The translations under genes and the position numbers were made by a program. Below the pieces are notes generated by a model, which saw only the letters and a list, made by a program, of their open reading frames with translations, had not been told where the DNA came from and made no database searches. 40,275 nucleotides of DNA from Rathayibacter sp. Leaf185 (GTDB lineage: Bacteria > Actinomycetota > Actinomycetes > Actinomycetales > Microbacteriaceae), in the NCBI RefSeq assembly GCF_001423885.1, contig NZ_LMPP01000008.1, positions 1 through 40,275 of the forward strand. The letters are read 5' to 3'. Within the stretch, counting starts at the first letter, position 1; each line of letters begins with the position of its first letter. Of the stretch, positions 1 through 7,457 are shown piece after piece.

Positions 1-1152
1 GGGCTGGCGCACCACTTGAAGGGCGAGTACTCCGAGCAGGTCTCGACCGGCGTCGACGTGTACTCGACCAAGCAGCCGCTGGGAGTCGTGGGGATCATCT
101 CGCCGTTCAATTTCCCGGCGATGGTGCCGATGTGGTTCTTCCCCATCGCGATCGCGGCCGGCAACTCCGTCGTGGTGAAGCCGTCCGAGAAGGATCCCTC
201 GGCCGCGATCTGGCTCGGTGCGCTGTGGAAGGAGGCGGGCCTGCCCGACGGCGTCTTCACGGTGCTGAACGGTGACAAGGTCGCGGTCGACGGGCTGCTG
301 GAGCACCCGGATGTGAAGTCGATCTCGTTCGTCGGGTCGACGCCGATCGCGCAGTACGTCTACGAGACCGGCACCCGGCACGGCAAGCGCGTGCAGGCTC
401 TGGGTGGTGCGAAGAACCACATGCTGGTGCTGCCGGATGCGGACCTCGACCTCGTCGCGGACTCGGCGATCAACGCGGGCTTCGGGTCGGCAGGCGAGCG
501 GTGCATGGCCATCTCGGTGGTCGTCGCCGTCGAGCCGGTCGCGGACGAGCTGATCGTGAAGATCCAGGAGCGGGCGGCGAAGCTGCGCATCGGCGACGGC
601 CGCCGCGGGTGCGACATGGGCCCGCTGGTGACGCAGGTGCACCGGGACAAGGTCGCGTCCTACATCCAGGTCGCGGAGGAGGACGGCGCGAAGGTCGTCA
701 TCGATGGTCGCGGGATCGAGGTCGACGGGGATCCGAACGGGTTCTGGTTGGGTCCGACGCTGATCGATGATGTGCCGATCACGTCGAAGGTGTACACGGA
801 GGAGATCTTCGGACCGGTCCTCTCGATCGTGCGCGTGCAGTCGTACGAGGAGGGCGTGGCGTTGATCAACAACGGTGCGTTCGGGAACGGGACGGCGATC
901 TTCACGAACGACGGAGGCGCGGCCCGCCGCTTCCAGAACGAGGTCGAGGTCGGGATGATCGGCATCAACGTGCCCATCCCGGTCCCGGTCGCGACGTTCT
1001 CGTTCGGCGGCTGGAAGTCGTCGCTGTTCGGCGACACGAAAGCCCACGGCGCCGAGGGCGTGCGCTTCTTCACCCAGCAGAAGGCCATCACCTCCCGCTG
1101 GCTCGACCCCTCCCACGGCGGCATCAACCTCGGCTTCCCGCAGAACTCCTAG
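1..1152 (+). CDS. iolA: Methylmalonate-semialdehyde dehydrogenase (CoA-acylating), 5'-truncated by the window edge
   Basis: The reading frame is open from base 1, so the N-terminal part of this roughly 500-residue aldehyde dehydrogenase lies outside the window; the 383 visible codons start inside the NAD-binding domain. Visible family motifs are GVVGIISPFNFP, the SFVGSTPIA turn, and the catalytic cysteine in GSAGERCMA (codon 168 of the fragment), followed by EEIFGPVLSIV and the C-terminal GGWKSSLFGD. The subfamily converts malonate semialdehyde or methylmalonate semialdehyde to acetyl-CoA or propionyl-CoA in the cytoplasm, the last step of myo-inositol breakdown. The downstream iolB and iolD support the inositol role (IolA) over the valine role (MmsA), although the two cannot be separated by sequence alone. 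Confidence 0.93.
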   Translation, partial: GLAHHLKGEYSEQVSTGVDVYSTKQPLGVVGIISPFNFPAMVPMWFFPIAIAAGNSVVVKPSEKDPSAAIWLGALWKEAGLPDGVFTVLNGDKVAVDGLLEHPDVKSISFVGSTPIAQYVYETGTRHGKRVQALGGAKNHMLVLPDADLDLVADSAINAGFGSAGERCMAISVVVAVEPVADELIVKIQERAAKLRIGDGRRGCDMGPLVTQVHRDKVASYIQVAEEDGAKVVIDGRGIEVDGDPNGFWLGPTLIDDVPITSKVYTEEIFGPVLSIVRVQSYEEGVALINNGAFGNGTAIFTNDGGAARRFQNEVEVGMIGINVPIPVPVATFSFGGWKSSLFGDTKAHGAEGVRFFTQQKAITSRWLDPSHGGINLGFPQNS

Positions 1153-1302
1153 GCCTCTCTCCTCGCTGCGCTCGTCGATCGGCCGCAGTCGGCTCGGCGA
1201 GGCGGCCGGGTCCCGCAGAGCGGCCCGCGTCCGCGCACGACGAATCGCTGGCACGCGATTCGCCGGTGGCGCTCGACCTCAGGGGGTGCGGGTCGTGGTC
1301 GG

Positions 1303-1370
1303 CTTCGCGAGATGCCACTTGGGTACGCGACACGCCGAAGAAGGTGTACCCAAGAGGCATCTCGCGGAAG
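1303..1370. repeat. Long inverted repeat between iolA and iolB
   Basis: The arms at 1303-1325 and 1347-1370 share GCGAGATGCC and CTTGGGTA and pair over about 22 bp with one bulge and one mismatch around a 21-nt spacer. It occupies most of the 255-bp gap before iolB. There is no T-run after it. It could be a transcription-attenuating or mRNA-stabilising hairpin inside the iol operon, or a dispersed palindromic element. No second copy was seen in the window. Confidence 0.75.
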
Positions 1371-1407
1371 ACACCAGCACGTGAAGACACGAAGGGACAG
1401 GGCAGGG

Positions 1408-2331
1408 ATGCAACGGCGCAACGAGTGGATGTTCAGCCGCGGGGAGCTCGCGCGGGACGGGTGGGAGTCCGTCGTCGACGACGGGATCCCAGGCTGGCGG
1501 CACACCGGCCTCCGGGTCGCCGACCTGGGCGACGGCGACGAGCTCGAGCTGCCCGCCGCCGGCCTCGAGCGACTCGTCGTGCCCCTCTCCGGATCGTTCA
1601 CCGTGCGGCACCAGACCTCGGGCCCGACGGAGACCACCCTGCTGGAGGGGCGCGCCTCGGTCTTCGACGGCCCGAGCGACGTGCTCTACCTCTCGACGCT
1701 GTCCTCCGCGACCGTGTCGGGCTCGGGCCGTGTCGCGATCGCGGAGGCGCCGGCCGCGTCCGCTCACCCGAGTCGCCACATCCCGCGCTCCGACATCCCC
1801 GTCGAGCTGCGCGGGGCCGGGCGCTCGAGCCGTCAGGTACACAACTTCGGCACCCCCGCCGCCCTCGAGGCCGACCGCTTCATCGTCTGCGAGGTCATCA
1901 CTCCGGCCGAGAACTGGTCGAGCTTCCCCGCGCACAAGCACGACGAGGAGATCCCCGGCCACGAGACGCGCCTCGAGGAGATCTACTACTTCGAGTCCGC
2001 CGTCAGCCGCGGAGTCGAGGCGCCCGCCGAGGCCGAGCCGTTCGGCCTGTTCAGCACCTCGTCCTCGCCCGCCGGAGAGATCACGATCGACGCCGCCGTG
2101 CGCACGGGCGACATCGCGCTGGTCCCCTTCGGCTACCACGGTCCCGCGGTCGCGGCGCCCGGCTACGACCTCTACTACCTCAACGTCATGGCCGGCCCCG
2201 GAGACGAGCGGGCCTGGCTGATCAGCGACCACCCCGCGCACGGCTGGATCCGCGAGACCTGGCAGGGCCAGGACATCGACCCGCGACTCCCCTACACCCG
2301 CGCCACCCCGATCGAAGGAACGCACTCATGA
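1408..2331 (+). CDS. iolB: 5-deoxy-glucuronate isomerase IolB
   Basis: The 307-residue product matches the IolB family of cupin isomerases, which turn 5-deoxy-D-glucuronate into 5-dehydro-2-deoxy-D-gluconate in inositol catabolism. The metal-binding segment is visible as SSFPAHKHDEE (H176 and H178) followed by ETRLEEIYYFE, and the second cupin half has GDIALVPFGYHGP and YYLNVMAGP near the end. The ATG at 1408 is chosen because a purine-rich GAAGGGACAGGG precedes it and it gives the usual N-terminus (MQRRNEWMFSRGELA); a longer open frame upstream runs through the palindrome and is unlikely to be translated. The stop overlaps the iolD start by four bases, implying translational coupling. Confidence 0.93.
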   Translation: MQRRNEWMFSRGELARDGWESVVDDGIPGWRHTGLRVADLGDGDELELPAAGLERLVVPLSGSFTVRHQTSGPTETTLLEGRASVFDGPSDVLYLSTLSSATVSGSGRVAIAEAPAASAHPSRHIPRSDIPVELRGAGRSSRQVHNFGTPAALEADRFIVCEVITPAENWSSFPAHKHDEEIPGHETRLEEIYYFESAVSRGVEAPAEAEPFGLFSTSSSPAGEITIDAAVRTGDIALVPFGYHGPAVAAPGYDLYYLNVMAGPGDERAWLISDHPAHGWIRETWQGQDIDPRLPYTRATPIEGTHS

Positions 2332-4226
2332 GCACGACGAAGCGGATGACCGTCAGCCAGGCACTGATCGAGTTCCTCGCGAACCAGTGGACCGTCGACG
2401 GCGACGTCCGCGAGCGCACCATCGCCGGGGCCTTCGGGATCTTCGGCCACGGCAACGTCGCCGGCATCGGCCAGGCCCTCCAGCAGCTCGAGGCCGAGCA
2501 GCCCGGCCTGATGCCGTACCACCAGGCCCGCAACGAGCAGGCGATGGTGCACCAGGCCGTGGGATTCGCGCGGATGCGGCGACGTCGCGCGACCTATGCG
2601 AGCGCCGCCTCCGTGGGCCCGGGCGCCGCGAACATGCTGACCGGCGCCGCCCTCGCGACGACCAACCGGCTCCCGGCGCTGCTGCTGCCGAGCGACACCT
2701 TCGCGACCCGGGTGGCCGATCCCGTGCTGCAGCAGATCGAGCTGCCGCACGACACGTCGGTGCAGGTGACCGACGCGTTCCGCCCCCTCTCCCGTTTCTT
2801 CGACCGCGTCGACCGGCCCGAGAAGCTCTTCTCGATCGCCCTGGCCGCGATGCGCGTCCTGACCGATCCGGCCGAGACGGGAGCGGTCACCATCGCGCTG
2901 CCCGAGGACGTGCAGACCGAGAGCCTCGACGTCCCGCTCGAGTTCCTCGCCCCGCGCGAGTGGCACCTCCGCCGCCCGGTGCCGGAGGCGGGCCCGCTCG
3001 CCCGCGCGGTGGCCGCCATCCGCAACGCTGAGAAACCGATCATCGTCGCCGGTGGCGGGGTGCTGTACAGCGGCGCCGAGGACGCGCTGAGGGCGCTCGT
3101 CGAGGCCACCGGCATCCCGGCCGGCACGACCCAGGCCGGCGGCGGCTCGCTCGTCTGGGACCACCCGCAGTACCTCGGCGGCATCGGAGCGACGGGCACC
3201 ACGGCCGCGAACCGGCTCGCGGCGCAGGCCGACGTCGTCATCGGCATCGGCACCCGCTACTCCGACTTCACGACCGCCAGCCGGACCGCGTTCCAGGCTC
3301 CCAATGTGACCTTCGTCAACATCAACGTCGCCTCCTTCGACGCCTACAAGCACGGCTCGCAGCTGCCGATCATCGCCGACGCGAGGGAGGCGCTCACCGC
3401 GCTGCTCGACGCGCTCGCGGGCCACACGGTCCCCGCCGAGTGGGCCGAGGAGGCCGCCGCCGAGAAGTCGACGTGGGACGCGACGGTCGACGCCGCCTTC
3501 GAGCCGACGGGCAGCGCCCTGCCGGGGCAGGCCGAGATCATCGGAGCGGTCCAGTCCTCCTCCGATCCCCGCGACGTCGTGGTCCAGGCCGCCGGGTCGC
3601 TGCCGGGAGACCTCCACAAGCTGTGGCGGGTGCGCGACCCGCTCGGCTACCACGTCGAGTACGCCTTCTCGTGCATGGGCTACGAGATCGCGGGCGGCCT
3701 CGGGGTGCGCCGGGCGGCTCCCGACCGCGACGCGATCGTGATGGTCGGCGACGGCTCCTACCTGATGCTGCACACCGAGCTGGTCACCGCCGTCGCCGAG
3801 GGCATCAAGCTGATCGTGATCCTGCTGCAGAACCACGGCTACGCGTCGATCGGCCACCTCTCCGAGACCCTCGGCTCCGAGCGCTTCGGCACGAAGTACC
3901 GCTTCCAGGACGAGTCGGGAGGCTTCCAGGGGACGCGCGTGCTCCCGATCGATCTCGCGGCCAACGCCCGCAGCTACGGAGTCGAGACGATCGAGATCGA
4001 GCCGAGCCCCCGCGCCGTCGAGGATCTGAAGGCGGCCATCGCCGCGGCGAAGGCCTCGGACACCACGACGCTCATCCACGTGAACACCGACCCGCTCGCC
4101 TACGCCCCCGACGGCGAGGGCTGGTGGGACGTCCCGGTCGCCGAGACGTCGACGCTCGGGTCGACCACGACCGCGCGCGAGACCTACGTCGCGAAGCGCG
4201 AGCGGCAGCGCCCGCTGCTCGGCTGA
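2328..4226 (+). CDS. iolD: 3D-(3,5/4)-trihydroxycyclohexane-1,2-dione hydrolase IolD
   Basis: This 632-residue thiamine-diphosphate enzyme opens the ring of the diketone made by IolE to give 5-deoxyglucuronate. It has the three-domain layout of the acetolactate synthase superfamily: an N-terminal Pyr domain with the catalytic glutamate in ARNEQAM (E70), a central domain with KPIIVAGGGVLYSG and ADVVIGIGTRYSDF, and a C-terminal PP domain with the ThDP/Mg motif starting GDGSYLML (residues 474 on) and ending in LLQNHG. The length fits IolD (about 630-640), which is longer than acetolactate synthases (about 560-600). The start ATG overlaps the iolB stop as ATGA. It is followed by a large palindrome and the convergent gntR gene, so it probably ends this transcript. 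Confidence 0.95.
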   Translation: MSTTKRMTVSQALIEFLANQWTVDGDVRERTIAGAFGIFGHGNVAGIGQALQQLEAEQPGLMPYHQARNEQAMVHQAVGFARMRRRRATYASAASVGPGAANMLTGAALATTNRLPALLLPSDTFATRVADPVLQQIELPHDTSVQVTDAFRPLSRFFDRVDRPEKLFSIALAAMRVLTDPAETGAVTIALPEDVQTESLDVPLEFLAPREWHLRRPVPEAGPLARAVAAIRNAEKPIIVAGGGVLYSGAEDALRALVEATGIPAGTTQAGGGSLVWDHPQYLGGIGATGTTAANRLAAQADVVIGIGTRYSDFTTASRTAFQAPNVTFVNINVASFDAYKHGSQLPIIADAREALTALLDALAGHTVPAEWAEEAAAEKSTWDATVDAAFEPTGSALPGQAEIIGAVQSSSDPRDVVVQAAGSLPGDLHKLWRVRDPLGYHVEYAFSCMGYEIAGGLGVRRAAPDRDAIVMVGDGSYLMLHTELVTAVAEGIKLIVILLQNHGYASIGHLSETLGSERFGTKYRFQDESGGFQGTRVLPIDLAANARSYGVETIEIEPSPRAVEDLKAAIAAAKASDTTTLIHVNTDPLAYAPDGEGWWDVPVAETSTLGSTTTARETYVAKRERQRPLLG

Positions 4227-4238
4227 GGAGCGCACGCA

Positions 4239-4312
4239 GCGCACAACGTCAGCTGAGAGCAGGTCTCGCGCTCGATGGGGGCTGCGACCCCGTCTCAGCT
4301 GACGTTGTGCGC
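4239..4312. repeat. Palindromic repeat family B, copy 1
   Basis: Perfect 20-bp inverted arms (4239-4258 and 4293-4312, containing CACAACGTCAGCTGAGA) flank a 34-nt core. It fills the gap between the convergent iolD and gntR genes and ends two bases before the last codon of gntR. A second copy with the same arms and a homologous core in the opposite orientation lies at 28621-28690. It probably acts as a two-way terminator here, but the conserved core suggests a mobile palindromic element. Confidence 0.9.
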
Positions 4313-4313
4313 C

Positions 4314-5078
4314 CTACCGGTCGACGAGGGTGATCTCGAACGAGTACAGGTCGGGGCGGTAGCAGTGCTGGCCGTACTCGACCGCGCGACCGGAGTTGTC
4401 GAACGCCGTCCGCGTCATCGTGAGCACGGCCGCGCCCTTGCGCAGGTCGAGCAGCTCGGCCTCCCGGGACGTCGCGGCGCGCGCGCCGATCCGCTGCTTG
4501 GCGACCCGCATCGCGACGCCCCTCGCCCGGAGGAGCTGATAGAGGCCGTGCGTCTCGAGGGCGGCCAGGTCGAGGTCGACGAACTCCGCGGGGAGGATGT
4601 TGTCGAGCACGGCCAGCGGCACCCCGTCGGCCGAGCGCACGCGGACGATGTGCACGACCGGTGATCCGACCTCGACTCCGAGCGCCCCCGCCGCCGCCTC
4701 GTCGGCCACGCCGACCGAGGACGACAGCGTCCGGGTCTCGGGCTTCTGTCCCGACCGCTGCAGATCCTCGTACAGGCTGGTGAGCTCGACGTTCCGCGTC
4801 ACCCTCCCGTGCACGACCTGCGTCCCGATGCCCCGGCGACGCACGAGGAGCCCCTTGTCGACGAGGTCCTGGATGGCACGGCGGATCGTCGGCCGCGACA
4901 TGCCGAGGCGGTTGCCGAGCGACACCTCGTTCTCGAGCCGCGAGCCGGCGGGCAGCGTCTCGTCGAGGATGGCCTTCTCGAGCCGGGTGGCGATCTGGTG
5001 GTAGAGCGGGATGGGCCCGGAGCGGTCGAGGTCCATGAAGAGGTCCATCGGCAGGGCCTGCTCCTCCTGAAGTGCCAT
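4314..5078 (-). CDS. GntR family regulator with UTRA domain, probable inositol regulator
   Basis: The 254-residue protein has an N-terminal winged helix-turn-helix (about residues 19-88; recognition region LGMSRPTIRRAIQDL) and a C-terminal UTRA ligand-binding domain ending YGQHCYRPDLYSFEITL, the HutC-type layout. The ATG at 5078 has GGGGGAG six bases upstream. It lies between the iolBD genes (convergent) and the transaldolase-like gene (divergent, 172 bp between starts). The palindrome at 5159-5172 in the shared region recurs before iolE, so this protein is the best candidate for the local regulator, with an inositol-derived effector. The effector is inferred. The protein plays the part of IolR, but no orthology with characterised IolR proteins is claimed. 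Confidence 0.9.
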   Translation of the reverse strand: MALQEEQALPMDLFMDLDRSGPIPLYHQIATRLEKAILDETLPAGSRLENEVSLGNRLGMSRPTIRRAIQDLVDKGLLVRRRGIGTQVVHGRVTRNVELTSLYEDLQRSGQKPETRTLSSSVGVADEAAAGALGVEVGSPVVHIVRVRSADGVPLAVLDNILPAEFVDLDLAALETHGLYQLLRARGVAMRVAKQRIGARAATSREAELLDLRKGAAVLTMTRTAFDNSGRAVEYGQHCYRPDLYSFEITLVDR

Positions 5079-5158
5079 GCGTGCTCCCCCGTCGATGTCC
5101 TGTGATGAATATGGACTTACATCATGCCAGCTTTGTCACCTGTCCAGCATTACGTCGT

Positions 5159-5172
5159 ATTGTTAGGACAAT
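5159..5172. promoter_or_regulatory. Probable GntR operator 1 (ATTGTTAGGACAAT)
   Basis: This 14-bp palindrome, ATTGT-N4-ACAAT, lies in the divergent gap between gntR and the transaldolase-like gene. A -10-like TACGAT follows at 5188-5193. The same half-sites and spacing recur at 6403-6416 before iolE. Two copies at the two promoters flanking a local GntR gene support a shared operator. Confidence 0.65.
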
Positions 5173-5250
5173 TGCGCAGGCTCCGTCTACGATGGGGACA
5201 CCATGCGGGGGCATCACTCCCGTCGGCACCGACAGAGCCCTGGAGACGTC

Positions 5251-6360
5251 ATGAGCGACACCCTGACCGCAGACCGGACCGCGACCGGAGTCACACCGGT
5301 CCTGCCCCTCCGCGCCGCAGCCGACGGGACCCCGACGAGCCTCTGGAACGACTCCGCCGATCTGCGCGAACTCGAGCGCTCGATCTCGTTCGGCGCGGTC
5401 GGAGCGACCTGCAACCCGGTGATCGCCCTGACCACGATCGAGAAGAACCTCGACGTCTGGGCGCCCCGCATCGCGCAGCTCGCCGCCGAGCACCCGACCG
5501 CGGGCGAGAGCGAGCTGGGCTGGCTCGCCATCGAGGCGATGTCGATCGAGGCGGCCGCGCTCCTGCTCCCCGCGTTCCGGGCGAGCGGCGGCCGCGACGG
5601 CCGACTCTCGGTGCAGACGGATCCGCGGCTGCACCGCGACGCCGACGCGCTCGTCGCCCAGGCCGTGCACTTCTCGGAGCTGGCCGAGAACATCATCGTG
5701 AAGATCCCGGCGACCGCGATCGGCATCCGGGCGATCGAGGAGGCGACGTTCCGCGGGGTGAGCATCAACGCGACCGTCTCGTTCACCGTCGCGCAGGCGG
5801 TCGCCGTCGCGGAGGCGATCGAGCGCGGCCTCGACCGCCGCAGCGCGGAGGGACTCCCCGAGCACGAGTTCGGCTCGGTCGTGACCATCATGGGCGGCCG
5901 CCTCGACGACTGGATCAAGGCCTCCGTCGCCGCCGACCGGCGCCTCGTCGAGCCGGGGCACCTGGAGTGGGCGGGCGTCGCGGCCCTGAAGAAGGCCTAC
6001 GCGATCTTCCGCGAGCGCGGGTACCGGTCGCGCATCCTCTCGGCCGCCTTCCGGAACCACCTGCAGTGGTCGGAGCTCGTCGGTGGCGACCTCGTGGTCT
6101 CCCCGCCGTTCGAGTGGCAGCTGCTGATCGACGAGAACCGGATCGCCGTCGACCTCCACCGGATCGACGCCCCGGTCGCCCCCGAGATCCTCGAGACGCT
6201 GCTCGAACTGCCCGAGTTCCGTCGCGCGTATCTCGAGGACGGGATGACCGTCGACGAGTTCGACTCGTTCGGCGCGACGCGGCGCACGCTGCGCCAGTTC
6301 CTCGACGCGGACGCCCGGCTCGACGCGCTGGTGCGGGACGTCCTGCTGCCCCCGGTCTGA
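5251..6360 (+). CDS. Transaldolase-family protein in the inositol cluster
   Basis: The 369-residue product has the transaldolase barrel signature: an early acidic segment LWNDSADL, TCNPVIAL (the TTNPS equivalent), the Schiff-base lysine in IIVKIPAT (K151) and GVSINATVSFT on the next strand, and later a VVTIMGGRLDDW segment. The family forms a lysine-linked enamine to transfer or release dihydroxyacetone units. The ATG at 5251 is preferred because GGAG precedes it by six bases; an in-frame ATG at 5203 lacks a good site. It has its own promoter region with a GntR operator and is followed by a second operator and iolE. Canonical inositol degradation needs an aldolase (IolJ) but not a transaldolase, so the role here is open: it may be an alternative aldolase for the 2-deoxy-5-keto-gluconate-6-phosphate step, or it may handle another cyclitol or sugar. 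Confidence 0.85.
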   Translation: MSDTLTADRTATGVTPVLPLRAAADGTPTSLWNDSADLRELERSISFGAVGATCNPVIALTTIEKNLDVWAPRIAQLAAEHPTAGESELGWLAIEAMSIEAAALLLPAFRASGGRDGRLSVQTDPRLHRDADALVAQAVHFSELAENIIVKIPATAIGIRAIEEATFRGVSINATVSFTVAQAVAVAEAIERGLDRRSAEGLPEHEFGSVVTIMGGRLDDWIKASVAADRRLVEPGHLEWAGVAALKKAYAIFRERGYRSRILSAAFRNHLQWSELVGGDLVVSPPFEWQLLIDENRIAVDLHRIDAPVAPEILETLLELPEFRRAYLEDGMTVDEFDSFGATRRTLRQFLDADARLDALVRDVLLPPV

Positions 6361-6402
6361 TCCGGCGCGCGGCGCCGCCGGCCGGACGCGCCCCCATGTA
6401 GT

Positions 6403-6416
6403 ATTGTAAGAACAAT
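6403..6416. promoter_or_regulatory. Probable GntR operator 2 (ATTGTAAGAACAAT)
   Basis: ATTGT-N4-ACAAT, extended to a 16-bp perfect palindrome (6402-6417), lies in the gap before iolE. It overlaps a TAGTAT/TATTGT segment that could serve as the -10 element, so a bound repressor would block initiation. The half-sites are identical to those at 5159-5172. Confidence 0.68.
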
Positions 6417-6449
6417 AGGAAGTCCCACCGAGGAGTTGTACACCGCCGT

Positions 6450-6494
6450 ATGATCCAGACATTCGACCGCGCCCTGTCCCGGGTCGCGCGATGA
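6450..6494 (+). CDS. Possible 14-residue leader peptide overlapping the iolE start
   Basis: An ATG at 6450 opens a short frame (MIQTFDRALSRVAR) whose stop codon overlaps the iolE ATG as ATGA. A GAGGAG tract sits about 13 bases upstream, whereas no Shine-Dalgarno sequence precedes the iolE start itself. The arrangement would let ribosomes finishing the peptide restart on iolE. The frame is short and could be chance, and no functional residue pattern is evident. Confidence 0.35.
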   Translation: MIQTFDRALSRVAR

Positions 6495-7408
6495 AGGCCT
6501 CCGTCGCCGGAGCTCCCGTCAGCTTCGGCGTCTTCGAGCTCACCCCCGAGGAGGCGGACGTCGTCAGTCCGGACGACCTCGTCGACGTCCTCGCCGAGGC
6601 GGGGTACACCGGCGTGGACCTCGGCCCGGTCGGCTACCTCGGTCGCGGCACCGAGCTGCGGCGGCGGCTCGAGCGGTCCGGCCTCGAGCTCGCGGGAGGC
6701 TGGATCCAGCTCCCCTTCACCGACTCCGACGCCTTCGAGGCCGCACTCCCGCAGCTCCACGAGACGCTGCGGCTCTTCTCCGAGGCCGCCGAGAGCGGTC
6801 CGGCGCGGCTCCCCCTGCCGACTCTGGCCGACGACGGCTCGGCGGCACGGCGCTCGTCACCCGGTCGCGGCTCCGCCGCCGATCCGCTCGACGAGGGGCA
6901 CTGGTCGCGGCTGGTCTCGAACGCCGAGCGTGCCGCTGCGATCGTCAGGGCGGCCGGCTTCGAGCCGACGTTCCACCACCACGCGGGAACGTACGTCGAA
7001 TCGCCGGAGGAGATCGACCGGTTCCTCGGCTCCGTCGACATCGGCCTGACCCTCGACACCGGCCACCTCCTGATCGGCGGAGGCGACCCCGTCGCGGCGA
7101 TCGACCGGTGGGGCTCGCGCATCAACCACCTGCACCTCAAGGACGTCGACGTCGCCGAGCTCCGGCGCGTGCTCGCCGCCGGCGGCGGGATGCGCGAGGT
7201 CTGGTCCTCGTCGTCGTTCGTCGCCTTCGGGCGCGGCGACATCGACCTCGAGGCGGTGATGACCGCGGTCGACGCCGCCCGCTACGACGGCTGGGTGGTG
7301 GTGGAGCAGGACGTGCTCAACGCCCCGGACGCCGTCATCGACGACTTCCGCGCCGAGCGCGGCGAGGACCAGCGCATCAACCGCGAGGCCCTCCGCTCCT
7401 GGGCCTGA
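6491..7408 (+). CDS. iolE: Inosose dehydratase-like TIM-barrel protein (IolE type)
   Basis: The 305-residue protein belongs to the AP-endonuclease-2/xylose-isomerase-like barrel family. It opens with AGAPVSFGVFEL, close to the usual IolE N-terminus, and carries metal-site segments FHHHAGTY, LTLDTGHLL, INHLHLKDV and VVVEQD. IolE removes water from scyllo-inosose to give the diketone used by IolD. A low-complexity insert (about residues 103-135, rich in P, S, R and G) separates the two halves of the barrel. It is the first gene of an iolE-iolG-iolH-like run behind a GntR operator. The ATG at 6491 has no Shine-Dalgarno and seems coupled to the upstream short frame. A general sugar-phosphate isomerase/epimerase is the alternative, but the context favours IolE. 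Confidence 0.85.
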   Translation: MKASVAGAPVSFGVFELTPEEADVVSPDDLVDVLAEAGYTGVDLGPVGYLGRGTELRRRLERSGLELAGGWIQLPFTDSDAFEAALPQLHETLRLFSEAAESGPARLPLPTLADDGSAARRSSPGRGSAADPLDEGHWSRLVSNAERAAAIVRAAGFEPTFHHHAGTYVESPEEIDRFLGSVDIGLTLDTGHLLIGGGDPVAAIDRWGSRINHLHLKDVDVAELRRVLAAGGGMREVWSSSSFVAFGRGDIDLEAVMTAVDAARYDGWVVVEQDVLNAPDAVIDDFRAERGEDQRINREALRSWA

Positions 7409-7457
7409 GCGCCCCACTCCCACCCCTCGAACGCCTCCGGGCAGCTAGGACCACGAC

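Noticed and set aside
2292-4244. Long open frame on the minus strand opposite iolD
   Set aside because: It is an artefact of high GC: the opposite strand encodes a clearly conserved IolD, and the antisense translation is Arg/Gly/Val-rich with no domain.
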